Origin: an uncultured Pelagibacteraceae bacterium | GTDB lineage: Bacteria; Pseudomonadota; Alphaproteobacteria; Pelagibacterales; Pelagibacteraceae | Reading direction: 5' to 3' | NCBI GenBank assembly: GCA_902558205.1 | Contig: CACECY010000004.1 | Span: 1-53,026 of the forward strand | DNA: 53,026 nt | The notes under the pieces: model-generated | Seen by the model: only the letters and a program-made list of their open reading frames with translations | Told to the model about the DNA's origin: nothing | Databases searched by the model: none | Program-made: the position numbers and the translations under genes | Shown: positions 9,650 through 20,160 of the stretch, piece after piece | Numbering within the stretch: position 1 is the stretch's first letter | Layout: each line of letters starts with the position of its first letter

Positions 9650-11520
9650 TAAGCTATATGCTTAATAGACTTTCTTTTGACGTGTGACAACAAAATATAT
9701 ACGGCTGCAGGAGTAATTCCATCTATTCTTAACGCTTGTCCCATTGTTTTTGGTCTTATTTGCTTAAATTTTGCCTTGACCTCATTAGAAAGACCTGAAA
9801 ATTGATCATAATCGATATTATCAGGGATAGATAAATTCTCATCTCTTTTAAAAGCTAAGATATCAGCTTTTTGTTTTTTCAAATATCCACGGTAATGTGA
9901 ATTAATCTCTACTTGCTCATCAATTTCAGGCCCATAATTACGGATTTCAGGCCATATATCTCTAATTTTACTCATATAAACGTCTTTTTGAGTTAATATT
10001 TCTTCAGCTGTTCTAAAAACACCATCTTTAGCAATTTTAATTCCAAATTTCGAAGCTTTTGAGGGAGAAATACTCAAATTAGACATCTGCAATGATATTT
10101 TGCTCAATTTTTGAAATTTATCCTCAAATATCTCTTTTCTGTTATTTGAAATTAAACCAATATTAATTCCTTTGTGAGTAAGTCTTAAGTCAGCATTGTC
10201 TGATCTAAGACTTAATCTATATTCAGCTCTAGATGTAAACATTCTATAGGGCTCAGCAACACCCTTAGTTACTAAATCATCAATCATTACTCCAATATAA
10301 GCATCTGATCTATCAAGGATAAAAGGCTCCAATTTTTTAAGTGAAAGGGCAGCATTAATCCCAGCTACAAGACCTTGGGCTGCAGCCTCTTCATATCCTG
10401 TGGTTCCATTAATTTGACCTGCAAGGTATAGATTCTTTATTTTCTTGGTCTCCAATGTTAAAAATAGTTCTCTAGGGTCTATGTAATCATATTCTATAGC
10501 ATATCCTGGTCTAATCACTTTTACGTTTTCTAAACCATTGATATTATTGAGTATTTCATGCTGTACAACTTCAGGTAATGATGTTGATATGCCATTTGGG
10601 TAGATTGTGTGATCATTCAGGCCCTCTGGCTCTAAAAATATCTGATGTCTAGTCTTACCGGCAAATTTTACTATCTTGTCTTCTATTGAGGGACAATATC
10701 TTGGACCAACACCTTGAATGCTGCCAGAGTACATTGCACTTTTAGATAAATTCTTTTCTATAATCTTATGAACCTTTTCATTGGTATAGGTCATAGAACA
10801 CGATACTTGTTTGTTTAGATTTTTTTTTGTTAAGAAAGAAAAAAAATAAGGATCATCATCTGCAAATTGTTTTTCCAATTTTTCAAAATTAATAGTTCTA
10901 GAATCTAACCTTGGTGGCGTCCCAGTTTTTAGTCTACCTATTTTAAAATTATATTTCTCTAACTGTTCACTTAAACCAGTGCTTGGCTTTTCATTAAATC
11001 TACCAGCAGGAGTTCTTTCATCACCAATATGTATCAAGCCGTTTAAAAATGTACCAGTTGTAAGTATTAACTTGTTACAACTTACTTTATTACCTTTTAA
11101 TGTTAAAAATCCATTTATTTCATTATTATTAAAAATAAACTTAATTACAGGATCAGAAAAAATGCTTAAATTACAATAATTTACAAGTTTTTCTTGCATA
11201 AATTTTCGGTATAATGATCTATCAGATTGAGTTCGCGGTCCTCTTACTGCTGGACCTCTACTTCTATTTAACAGTCTAAACTGTATTCCAGACTTATCGG
11301 CAACCTCAGCCATAACCCCATCTAGAGCATCAATTTCTCTTACCAAATGACCTTTACCTAAACCTCCAATAGCAGGATTACATGACATTTCTCCTATGGT
11401 ATTTTTATTGTGAGTGAATAGGGCAGTATTAATTCCAAGTCGAGCTGATGCAGCTGCTGCCTCACATCCTGCATGACCCCCACCAATTACTACCACATCA
11501 TATGATAAATCTTTTTTCAT
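9649..11520 (-). CDS. mnmG: tRNA uridine-5-carboxymethylaminomethyl modification enzyme MnmG
   Basis: [22 protein letters not shown]-type motifs, [10 protein letters not shown]-terminal MnmG domain. Confidence 0.98.
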   Translation of the reverse strand: MKKDLSYDVVVIGGGHAGCEAAAASARLGINTALFTHNKNTIGEMSCNPAIGGLGKGHLVREIDALDGVMAEVADKSGIQFRLLNRSRGPAVRGPRTQSDRSLYRKFMQEKLVNYCNLSIFSDPVIKFIFNNNEINGFLTLKGNKVSCNKLILTTGTFLNGLIHIGDERTPAGRFNEKPSTGLSEQLEKYNFKIGRLKTGTPPRLDSRTINFEKLEKQFADDDPYFFSFLTKKNLNKQVSCSMTYTNEKVHKIIEKNLSKSAMYSGSIQGVGPRYCPSIEDKIVKFAGKTRHQIFLEPEGLNDHTIYPNGISTSLPEVVQHEILNNINGLENVKVIRPGYAIEYDYIDPRELFLTLETKKIKNLYLAGQINGTTGYEEAAAQGLVAGINAALSLKKLEPFILDRSDAYIGVMIDDLVTKGVAEPYRMFTSRAEYRLSLRSDNADLRLTHKGINIGLISNNRKEIFEDKFQKLSKISLQMSNLSISPSKASKFGIKIAKDGVFRTAEEILTQKDVYMSKIRDIWPEIRNYGPEIDEQVEINSHYRGYLKKQKADILAFKRDENLSIPDNIDYDQFSGLSNEVKAKFKQIRPKTMGQALRIDGITPAAVYILLSHVKRKSIKHIA

Positions 11521-11636
11521 GATCTAAATTTATATTCGATTAGAATATTTACAAGATTTCAGTTTTTTTTCTTAAATAAGCTATATTTATCAACGAAAAC
11601 CGAAAAAAAAGGCCCAAAAATGCAGCAAAATTGCTT

Positions 11637-12968
11637 TTATTTCCCAATGCAAAAATCGTTGAAAATACTGCCTAATATCTCCTCTACATCAACTTTTCCG
11701 ACAATCATACCCAAATGTCTAGTTGCTAACCTTAAATCTTCAGCTGCTTTATCAAAATCTTTTTTACTATTTTTATCCAAAAAATTTTTCAGATGATCTA
11801 CGCACTGAACCAAATGTTGTCTATGCCTTTCTCTTGTGATTAAAATATCTTCCTCAGTTATGAATTTATCTCTTAAATAGTTTTTAATTTTTTTGATCAA
11901 CTCATCAATGTTTGAGTTGTCTTTTAATGAAATTAAAACGTGATTAAGTTTAAGAATTTCTGGGTCTAACTTGTCTTTTATTAGGTCAGATTTATTAACA
12001 ACAAGAATTGCATCATTTTTTAACAAATCATTCAAAAAACCGCTTAAATCAATACTTTTAGCATCAACTACTACTAATTTAAGATCAGCATTTTCAGCTT
12101 TTTTTAGAGATAATCTTATTCCCTTTTTTTCGATTTCATCTTTTGACTCTCTTATACCGGCTGTGTCAGAAATAATAACAGGATACCCATCTATATTTAG
12201 ATGGGTTTCAACAACATCTCTCGTTGTGCCAGCTATCTCAGAAACTATAGCAACCTCTCTGTTAGATAAATTATTTAATAAACTTGATTTGCCTGCATTA
12301 GTTGGTCCTACGATTGCAATTTTAAAACCTTCACGGATTATCTCTCCAACTTTTTGATCATTTAATATTTTATTAATCTCATTTAATATATCTGCAGACT
12401 CTTGTTTTATTTTTTTTAAATTATCTTCTGGTAAATCTTCATCTGGAAAATCTATTTTAGCCTCAACAAATGATAAAATTTTCAATAATTTTTCTCTTAA
12501 CTCATTAAATTTCTCTGAAGATTTTCCTTTCATGATTTTTACAGCTTGTAATCTTTGAATTTCAGTTTCAGCAGATATCAGGTCTGCTATACTCTCAGCT
12601 TTAAGTAAATTTATTTTCCCATTTTGAAAAGCAACCTTTGTAAATTCTCCTGGCTCGGCTAATCTACAATTTTTGATTTTTGAAATCTCGTTTTGAACTG
12701 CCAAAACTACAGCTTTCCCTCCATGCACATGTATTTCGGCCATATCCTCGCCAGTATAGCTCTGAGGGCCTGGAAACCATATTATAATCCCTTCATCAAT
12801 AAGCTCAGAAGTGTTGATATTGTTTATTTTTCGAAGGGTAGCTACTCTTGGTTTTGGGATTTCTTTACCTGTGAGTGATTTTATCACTTTAGATGACTCA
12901 GAACCAGAAATTCTGATTATTGCAACACCCGATACACCTGGTCCAGTAGATAAAGCATAAATTGTCAT
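11637..12968 (-). CDS. mnmE: tRNA modification GTPase MnmE
   Basis: GPTNAGKSSLLN G1, DTAGIRES G3, NKSD G4, C-terminal CIGK. Confidence 0.98.
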   Translation of the reverse strand: MTIYALSTGPGVSGVAIIRISGSESSKVIKSLTGKEIPKPRVATLRKINNINTSELIDEGIIIWFPGPQSYTGEDMAEIHVHGGKAVVLAVQNEISKIKNCRLAEPGEFTKVAFQNGKINLLKAESIADLISAETEIQRLQAVKIMKGKSSEKFNELREKLLKILSFVEAKIDFPDEDLPEDNLKKIKQESADILNEINKILNDQKVGEIIREGFKIAIVGPTNAGKSSLLNNLSNREVAIVSEIAGTTRDVVETHLNIDGYPVIISDTAGIRESKDEIEKKGIRLSLKKAENADLKLVVVDAKSIDLSGFLNDLLKNDAILVVNKSDLIKDKLDPEILKLNHVLISLKDNSNIDELIKKIKNYLRDKFITEEDILITRERHRQHLVQCVDHLKNFLDKNSKKDFDKAAEDLRLATRHLGMIVGKVDVEEILGSIFNDFCIGK

Positions 12969-13013
12969 TTTTTTATTATAGTTTTTTTATAATTTTAATG
13001 ACATATTTTTTTT

Positions 13014-13853
13014 ATGATCATTTGGCTAGCTTCCTTTCCAAAAAGTGGAAATACTTGGTTAAGATCTATAATATCTTCGCTAATTTACAGTGATGATGGA
13101 ATATTTAATTTTGAATTGAATAAAAAGATCAAACAGTTTCCATCAATACCTTTTTTTCAAGATTTTACACAAGATTATAATAACATTCATGAAATTAAGA
13201 AATTATGGATATTAGCTCAGGATAAATTGAATTTAGATAATAAATTAAAATTTTTGAAAACTCATCATATTAATTGCACTATAGATGGTTACTCATTTAC
13301 AAACAAAGAAAATACAGCAGCTACAATTTATATTGTAAGAGATCCAAGAAATTTAGTTAACTCTATATCTAATCACTTTTCAAAAAATCAAACTGAAGCA
13401 ACAGAGTTTCTATTCAGATCTAACATTTTGGGTGCAAGTAAAAGTAATACCTTACCTAGTGATGTAGCAACGATCCTGGGATCTTGGAAAGATCACTATC
13501 ATTTTTGGACTAAAAAAAATGATAAATTACTACTAATCAAATATGAGGATATTGTTCTTAATCCTAAAAATGAATTAAAAAAAATTATTAAATTTTTAAG
13601 TAGATTTACAAAAGTTGAAACAAATAACACCAAAGAAGCGAATATCATAAATTCTACATCATTTGAGACTCTTAGAAAGATGGAACAAAACGGAGAGTTT
13701 ACAGAGAATGTATTTGATAAAATTTCAAACAAAAAAATCAAGTTTTTTAATCAGGGTCCAAGTAATAAATGGCAGGATAGTCTAAAAGATGAAATTAGGT
13801 CAGAAATTGAAGCTAAACTTAATACTGAAATGAAAGAATTGGGCTACTTATAA
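13014..13853 (+). CDS. PAPS-dependent sulfotransferase domain protein
   Basis: WLASFPKSGNTWLRSII (5'-PSB) and YIVRDPRNLVNSISNHF (3'-PB) motifs. Confidence 0.88.
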   Translation: MIIWLASFPKSGNTWLRSIISSLIYSDDGIFNFELNKKIKQFPSIPFFQDFTQDYNNIHEIKKLWILAQDKLNLDNKLKFLKTHHINCTIDGYSFTNKENTAATIYIVRDPRNLVNSISNHFSKNQTEATEFLFRSNILGASKSNTLPSDVATILGSWKDHYHFWTKKNDKLLLIKYEDIVLNPKNELKKIIKFLSRFTKVETNNTKEANIINSTSFETLRKMEQNGEFTENVFDKISNKKIKFFNQGPSNKWQDSLKDEIRSEIEAKLNTEMKELGYL

Positions 13854-13855
13854 AT

Positions 13856-15124
13856 TTATGCTGGTTTATTCATTGAGTTAAAAAACTCAGCGTTATTTTT
13901 AGTATCTTTTAATTTGGAACTAATAAACTCGATTGCATCCATGGTACCCATTGGAGCAATTATTCTTCTAAGAACATTCATCTTTTGTAAATCATTTTTG
14001 TCAAATAATAATTCCTCTCTTCTAGTTCCAGATTTAGTGATATCAATCGCTGGATAAATTCTTTTATCAGCAATTTTTCTATCTAGCACTGTTTCACTAT
14101 TACCTGTTCCTTTAAATTCCTCAAAAATTACTTCATCCATTCTACTACCAGTATCAATTAACGCTGTAGAGATAATAGTTAAAGATCCACCTTCTTCTAT
14201 GTTTCTAGCTGCACCAAAAAATCGTTTAGGCCTTTGAAGTGCATTGGCATCAACACCACCAGTTAAAACTTTACCAGAACTCGGTATTACTGCATTATAC
14301 GCTCTTCCAAGTCTTGTTATAGAGTCTAAAAGAATTACCACATCTTTTTTATGTTCTGTTAATCTTTTTGCTTTTTCAATTACCATTTCTGCAACAGCAA
14401 CGTGTCTTTGTGCAGGTTCATCAAATGTTGAGCTTATAACTTCACCTTTTACAGTTCTTTGCATATCGGTAACCTCTTCTGGTCTTTCATCAATTAAAAG
14501 TACAATTAAATAACACTCTGGATAATTTTTAGCTATTGAGTTAGCTATACTTTGTAAAATCATTGTTTTACCTGCTTTAGGAGGTGAAATAATTATTGAA
14601 CGTTGCCCTTTTCCTATCGGGCTGACTAGATCAATTAATCGTGGTGTAAGATCTGGTTTTTTTTCAATTTTTGTTGTCTCTACTTCCATCACTAATTGCT
14701 TATCTGGATATAAGGGTGTTAAGTTGTCAAAAGCAATTTTGTGTCTTGATTTATCAGGTTCTTCAAAGTTTATTTTGCTTACTTGCAACAATGCAAAATA
14801 TCTTTCACCATCTTTTGGAGCTCTCACGGGCCCTTCGACTGTGTCGCCTGTTCTTAAACCAAATTTTCTTATTTGACTTGGGCTTACATAAATATCATCT
14901 GGTCCAGGTAAATAATTCGACTCCATTGCTCTTAAAAAACCAAATCCATCTTGTAATAATTGCAAAACGCCAGCGCCTGTAATTTCTTCTTTTTCTGCAA
15001 CTTTTTTCAGTATAGCAAAAAGAATTTCTTGTTTTCTTAGCGTACTAGCATTTTCTATTCCAAGCTCTTCGGCTTGTGTAATAAGCTGTTCGGATGATTT
15101 AAGTTTTAGTTCTTGAATGTTCAT
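13856..15124 (-). CDS. rho: transcription termination factor Rho
   Basis: [15 protein letters not shown] Walker [29 protein letters not shown]. Confidence 0.99.
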   Translation of the reverse strand: MNIQELKLKSSEQLITQAEELGIENASTLRKQEILFAILKKVAEKEEITGAGVLQLLQDGFGFLRAMESNYLPGPDDIYVSPSQIRKFGLRTGDTVEGPVRAPKDGERYFALLQVSKINFEEPDKSRHKIAFDNLTPLYPDKQLVMEVETTKIEKKPDLTPRLIDLVSPIGKGQRSIIISPPKAGKTMILQSIANSIAKNYPECYLIVLLIDERPEEVTDMQRTVKGEVISSTFDEPAQRHVAVAEMVIEKAKRLTEHKKDVVILLDSITRLGRAYNAVIPSSGKVLTGGVDANALQRPKRFFGAARNIEEGGSLTIISTALIDTGSRMDEVIFEEFKGTGNSETVLDRKIADKRIYPAIDITKSGTRREELLFDKNDLQKMNVLRRIIAPMGTMDAIEFISSKLKDTKNNAEFFNSMNKPA

Positions 15125-15188
15125 GATTAAAAATTATTAAGGACTTAATAATAAGATTAATATATATACTACTAATTATAATTCAACC

Positions 15189-15623
15189 CTAGATTGGCTT
15201 AAAAATAGCTAAAAATACAACAATAATAAGTATTAAAGTTGGTATTTCATTAATAATTCTAAAAAATTTTGCAGATTTTGTATTTGTGGAATTTTTCAAA
15301 TTTACAAGGCATCTGCCTAAATAATCATTATATGCCGACAAAATAATAACCATAACAATTTTTATTTGCATCCATAATTGTGAGAAAATTTCAATGCCGT
15401 TAAGATGAATTAATATTAATCCAAAAACCCAGGTTAGTATCATGGCGGGTCGCATAATGTAATAAAATAATCTTTTTTCCATCACCTCAAACACTTCAGT
15501 AATTGATTTTTTCTCTTTATTTTCAACGTGATAAACAAAAATTCTTGGAAGATATAATAGTCCAGCCATCCATGAAACCACGGCTATTAAATGTAAACTT
15601 TTAAATAATAAATAACTATTCAT
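15189..15623 (-). CDS. hemJ: protoporphyrinogen oxidase HemJ (CopD/UPF0093 family)
   Basis: LKSLHLIAVVSWMAGLLYLPRIFVYH, next to hemH. Confidence 0.9.
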   Translation of the reverse strand: MNSYLLFKSLHLIAVVSWMAGLLYLPRIFVYHVENKEKKSITEVFEVMEKRLFYYIMRPAMILTWVFGLILIHLNGIEIFSQLWMQIKIVMVIILSAYNDYLGRCLVNLKNSTNTKSAKFFRIINEIPTLILIIVVFLAIFKPI

Positions 15624-16651
15624 AGCTTAAACAAGGACATCTTTTAAATTGATTTGGACACTGTACCTTTGGTGGGTAAAGTTTTCCATTTAAATTATAA
15701 TCCTGTTTATTAATAATTAGATTTGACATCGCTTTTATGTAATTTTCGTTTGTTCCGAGAGCGGGCACTCTTGAATAATTCTTACAACCATTCTTAGTTG
15801 CTAATTCCTTATATTCAATATCTAACTCTACTAAAGTTTCCGAATGTTCTGAAACGAACGCAATAGGAACTAAAACAATATGCTTTCCTAATTTTGAGTT
15901 TTCTACGATTATATCATCGGTAGATGGGCCAATCCACTTTAAAGGTCCAACTCGACTTTGATAACTTAATATCCAGTCTAAGTTTTTAATATCTAAAGAC
16001 TTAACAATTTTATCAACCGATTGTTCTACTTGCCATTGATATGGATCTCCCTTTTTAATATTTTTTTCAGGCAATCCGTGTGCAGAAAAAATTAATTTAA
16101 AATTATCTAAATTATTAATTTTTTTAATTATTTCATCCTTATGCGCTTGAACAAAATTTTCATCAGTGGGATAGCAACAAATCGTAGATGTTTTTGTTTC
16201 AAAGTTATTTTTTAGGCATATATTTTTCCATTCTTTTATTGATGAGCCAGAGGTTGCTGCTGAAAATTGAGGATAGAGTGGCATTAAAATTACTTCTTCT
16301 GGATTATAATTCATCACATCTTTAAGAACATTTTCTGCTCTAGGGTGCCAACATCTCATTACCACAAAACACTTATATTCTGATAAATCATCGTCTTGAT
16401 TTAATCTTAATTCCAAAGCGAGGGATTGCTCGTTTGTAAGTTTTAAAATTGGTGAGGAGCCTCCCAATTCTTCATAAATTTTTTTGGCTGTAGGAGCCCT
16501 TCTATTAGCTATCAATTTTGCTAACGGATATCTAAAAAAACTTGGTAAGTTTAAGATTGCAGGATCATTAAATAAATTAAATAAAAATGGCTCAACATTT
16601 TCTAACTTGTCTGGACCACCTAAATTAAAAAAGAATAACAGCTTTTTTCAT
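15616..16651 (-). CDS. hemH: ferrochelatase, apparent +1 frame disruption near N-terminus (ORF track start 16515 is truncated)
   Basis: Main frame covers 15616-16626 (NLGGPDKLENVEPFLFNLFNDPAIL...LIFSAHGLPEKN..); native start MKKAVILF at 16651 is in another frame, joined at T6 run 16627-16632. Confidence 0.85.
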
Positions 16652-17652
16652 TTGTATTCTTTTACGGTTTGAACCAAATACTCCATCATCTCCGGGTTGG
16701 TTTCTGGCAACACACCATGTCCAAGATTAAAGATATATGGATGATCTTTAAAAATTTCTAAATATCTTATTATTTCTTTTTTTAAATTATCTTTATCTGT
16801 TAATAAAACTTTGGGGTCCAGTCCTCCTTGAACTGGTATATCTATTTCTTTGATAATTTTTGTAGGATCAATATTATAGTCGATGCTAATTGCATTTGGT
16901 TTAACAATTTCACAGTAATCTTTATAATTCGAAATTCCTCTCGGAAAACATATAACTGGTATATTTAATGATTTCACATAATCTACTAAACTTAGTGTTG
17001 GAATATATACATAATTTGGTAAATCTTTTTCATCTAATAAACCAGCCCAACTATCAAAAATTTGAATTACTTTAGCACCATTTTCAATCTGATTTTTAAT
17101 ATGAATTTTTAAAAATTTATCTAATAAATCTAAAATTCTGTTAATTAAAAATTGATCCTTAAAAAAATCTTCTCGTAACTCTTTTTTAGGAGATTTTTTG
17201 TTTAATATATAAACTAATAAAGTCCAGGGCGCCCCAACAAACCCTATGGTGCTTTTTCCCTTTAATAATTCATTTTGTGAAACTTTACTAATGGCTTTGT
17301 AAACAGGAAATATTTTTTTTATAAAATCTATCTCATCTATGCTTGATACTTTTTTAATATCTAAATCGCCTAATATTGGTCCATAATTTTTTTTAAATTC
17401 AACTTTTTGATCTAGTGCATATGGTAACATTAAAATATCTGAAAAAATAATTGCTGCATCAAAATTAAATCTTTTTAATGGTTGCAAGGTTATTTCTGTT
17501 GTTAAATTTTCATTTAAACATAATTTTATAAAATCAGTATTTTTAGATCTAATTTCTCTAAATTCTGGTAAATATCTTCCAGCTTGCCTCATTATCCATA
17601 TTGGATTTAGCCTTGTTTTTTTATTAACTAATACTTGTTCGATTAAGTTCAT
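16648..17652 (-). CDS. hemE: uroporphyrinogen decarboxylase (start refined to MNLIEQ)
   Basis: PIWIMRQAGRYLPEFRE, GFVGAPWTLLVY, NLGHGVLPETNPE. Confidence 0.97.
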   Translation of the reverse strand: MNLIEQVLVNKKTRLNPIWIMRQAGRYLPEFREIRSKNTDFIKLCLNENLTTEITLQPLKRFNFDAAIIFSDILMLPYALDQKVEFKKNYGPILGDLDIKKVSSIDEIDFIKKIFPVYKAISKVSQNELLKGKSTIGFVGAPWTLLVYILNKKSPKKELREDFFKDQFLINRILDLLDKFLKIHIKNQIENGAKVIQIFDSWAGLLDEKDLPNYVYIPTLSLVDYVKSLNIPVICFPRGISNYKDYCEIVKPNAISIDYNIDPTKIIKEIDIPVQGGLDPKVLLTDKDNLKKEIIRYLEIFKDHPYIFNLGHGVLPETNPEMMEYLVQTVKEYK

Positions 17653-17932
17653 ATAAATAATCAATAATATTTAATTGTATTAGTATTATATCCTGTTAAT
17701 TACGATTATTAATTTTTACACACTTTTTATATACAGTTTATTAAAACAAAATTAATAATAAACCTTGATATTACATAGTAATTTAAACAAATATTAAGTT
17801 ATTTATTAAAATGTATAAATTTATTAACATGTTTAATATTGTGAATAATTAATGATATTTACATTAAATTTTAAATCAATTTTATAATGAAAAATAAAAC
17901 TCTAGAAATTCAATCTTATCAACATTTAATAC
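17653..17932. other. candidate chromosomal replication origin (oriC)
   Basis: Longest non-coding AT-rich gap in the window, between divergent hemE and ppsR; DnaA-box-like TTTTACACA (17714-17722 +) and TTATTCACA (17840-17848 -) plus one-mismatch TTATATACA, TTATTAACA, TTATCAACA; parS and parAB about 8 kb away; gene strand switches here. Confidence 0.75.
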
Positions 17933-18760
17933 ATGAGTAATACTTTCCAAATATACTTAATATCAGATTCAACGGGTGAAACTCTAGATAGAATCTTTTT
18001 AGCCTTAAAAGCTCAATTTAATAATATTGAATATAAAGTTCATCCTTACTCATTTACGAGAACTGAAAATCAAATTACTAAAATTCTAGAGATTGCAAAA
18101 AAAAACGAAAATTCAATAATATTATATACCATCGTAGATAATAACCTTGCAAAGTTTTTAGCAAATCAAAGTGATGACAAAGGACTTCCTTGTTTTGGAG
18201 TTTTGGGAAATTTAATTTTAAGTTTTTCTAAGCTATTAAATCAAAAGGCTTCTCACGAACCTAGCGGACAACACGTGTTGAATGAGGAATATTATCAGCG
18301 TATAGAGGCAATCCAATTTACAATGAATCATGATGATGGAAACTTAGCAAATGAAGTAGGAAAATCAGATATAATTTTACTTGGTGTTAGTAGAACGAGC
18401 AAAACACCAACATCAATTTATTTAGCCAACAAGGGCTACAAGACATCAAATATTCCACTTATAAATGAAAACTCAGTGCCCAAAGTTTTAAAAGACAATC
18501 CTAAAATTAGTTGTGTAATTGGGTTAAATACTGAAGCCGAAAGACTTGTTGATATCAGAAAGAACCGAATGAACTCATTAAAAGAAATAGATAATAAAAA
18601 ATATACAAATATAGAAAATATTCAAAAAGAAATTGATGACGCAAAAAAAACTTTTAAGCGATATGGTTGGCCGACTATTGACGTTACCAGAAAATCAGTA
18701 GAAGAAACAGCAGCATCAATTATTAAAATTCACGAAATATATACTCAAAATAATGAATAA
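17933..18760 (+). CDS. ppsR: pyruvate, phosphate dikinase / PEP synthase regulatory protein (DUF299 kinase-pyrophosphorylase)
   Basis: YLISDSTGETLDRI, HEPSGQHVLNEEYYQRIEAI, LGVSRTSKTPTSIYLANKGYKTSNIPL. Confidence 0.96.
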   Translation: MSNTFQIYLISDSTGETLDRIFLALKAQFNNIEYKVHPYSFTRTENQITKILEIAKKNENSIILYTIVDNNLAKFLANQSDDKGLPCFGVLGNLILSFSKLLNQKASHEPSGQHVLNEEYYQRIEAIQFTMNHDDGNLANEVGKSDIILLGVSRTSKTPTSIYLANKGYKTSNIPLINENSVPKVLKDNPKISCVIGLNTEAERLVDIRKNRMNSLKEIDNKKYTNIENIQKEIDDAKKTFKRYGWPTIDVTRKSVEETAASIIKIHEIYTQNNE

Positions 18761-19337
18761 TATTATTTTAGCCTCGAAAAGTAGGGTTAGAAAAAAAATT
18801 TTAGAGAAAGGCGGTATCTTTTGCGAAGTTGTTCCATCAAACGTAGATGAAGATAGTGTTAAAGAGGCTCTATCAAAAGAAAATGCTTCTCCAGAAATAA
18901 TCTCTAAAAATTTAGCAGAATTAAAAGCTAATAAAGTAAGCACTAAATTTTCAAATAGATTAGTCTTAGGGGCAGATAGTGTGATTGATTTAGAGGGAAA
19001 AGTTATTTCAAAACCAGTAGATAGAAAAGAGGCATTAGAGATATTAAAGTCGTTAAATGGCAAGTCACATCATTTAATAAGCTCGGCATGTATTTCAAAA
19101 GATGGAAATATGATTTGGAATTATACAGATAAAGCAACACTAACAATGAAAAATTTTTCTGATAAGGATTTAATATTATATTTATCTAAAATCTCTGATG
19201 AAGCTTTATATGCTTATAATGTTTATCAAATTGAGGGCGAGGGCAGAAAATTATTTTCGGATATAAAAGGAGACGAAAACACCATAATGGGCCTTCCAAT
19301 TGACAAAATTAAAGATTATCTAAAAAACCATGAATAA
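18753..19337 (+). CDS. maf: Maf-like nucleotide pyrophosphatase
   Basis: ILASKSRVRKKIL, VLGADSVID, IEGEGRKLF..ENTIMGLPID. Confidence 0.95.
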   Translation: MNNIILASKSRVRKKILEKGGIFCEVVPSNVDEDSVKEALSKENASPEIISKNLAELKANKVSTKFSNRLVLGADSVIDLEGKVISKPVDRKEALEILKSLNGKSHHLISSACISKDGNMIWNYTDKATLTMKNFSDKDLILYLSKISDEALYAYNVYQIEGEGRKLFSDIKGDENTIMGLPIDKIKDYLKNHE

Positions 19338-20160
19338 ATATTTAGTAATTGGCAATCCGATAGATCATTCTTTATCACCCAAACTTCACAACTATTGGTT
19401 TAGAGAAAACAATATTGATGCACTTTATGAAAAAAAACAAATCAGAGAAGCAGATATAAAGCAAATAATTTTAGATATACGAAATGGTAAGATTGAAGGC
19501 ATAAATGTTACTGTTCCATTTAAAAAATCAGTGATACCTTTTATCGATAAGTTGGAAATTCCAGAAAAGATTCAATCGGTAAACACGATTTACAGAGAAA
19601 AAACAATTAAAGGTTCAAATCAAATAGTAGGTAGAAATACAGATATTTTAGGATTTAAATATTCCTTAGAGCGGATTAAATATAACGTTAAAGGAAAAAC
19701 TGTTTTAATTCTAGGGGCTGGAGGGGTAACGCCTTCAATTATATATGCTTTAGAGGAAATGAATCCCTCAAATATTATGTTAAGCAATAGAACTAAAAAA
19801 AAAGCTGAAGATTTAAAAAAATTATTCCCTCAAATAGAGCTTATAGAATGGGGAGATACTGAAAATTTTGACATGATTATAAATACAACAAGTCTAGGTC
19901 TTAAAGAAAATGACAAACTCCCAATTAATTACGACAAAATTGGTTCGGGGAAGTTTTTTTATGATGTTATTTACAATCCAAAAAAAACAAATTTTCTTGT
20001 GGAAGCTGAAAAACGTGGTCATCAGATTGAGAATGGTAAAATGATGTTTGTTTATCAAGCTCAAGAAGCTTTTAGGTTGTTTACAATAAAGCCCGATGTG
20101 GGGGAGGGATTATTACCCTCAATAAATAAAAAAGTACTTCAATTATTAGACAATGATTAG
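19330..20160 (+). CDS. aroE: shikimate dehydrogenase
   Basis: VIGNPIDHSLSPKLHNYWF, NVTVPFKK, ILGAGGVTPSIIYAL. Confidence 0.97.
   Translation: MNKYLVIGNPIDHSLSPKLHNYWFRENNIDALYEKKQIREADIKQIILDIRNGKIEGINVTVPFKKSVIPFIDKLEIPEKIQSVNTIYREKTIKGSNQIVGRNTDILGFKYSLERIKYNVKGKTVLILGAGGVTPSIIYALEEMNPSNIMLSNRTKKKAEDLKKLFPQIELIEWGDTENFDMIINTTSLGLKENDKLPINYDKIGSGKFFYDVIYNPKKTNFLVEAEKRGHQIENGKMMFVYQAQEAFRLFTIKPDVGEGLLPSINKKVLQLLDND

Noticed and set aside
11600-11636. GCAAAATTGC + T-rich stretch downstream of mnmE as a terminator
   Set aside because: Only a 4-5 bp stem with a minimal loop; too weak to call.
11971-12357. 128-aa + strand ORF inside mnmE
   Set aside because: Antisense shadow ORF of a strongly identified gene; composition typical of reversed coding frames.
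14244-14982. + strand ORFs inside rho
   Set aside because: Antisense to Rho catalytic core; no independent support.
16484-16672. 62-aa + strand ORF antisense to the hemH 5' end
   Set aside because: Opposite strand of a clear ferrochelatase N-terminus; no motif.
17783-17797. TTAA-N7-TTAA CtrA-like site as a standalone call
   Set aside because: Far too frequent by chance in DNA this AT-rich; kept only as a supporting note for the origin candidate.
18270-18281. CAACACGTGTTG as a second parS
   Set aside because: Shares only the CACGTG core; flanks do not match TGTTT/AAACA; lies in ppsR coding sequence.
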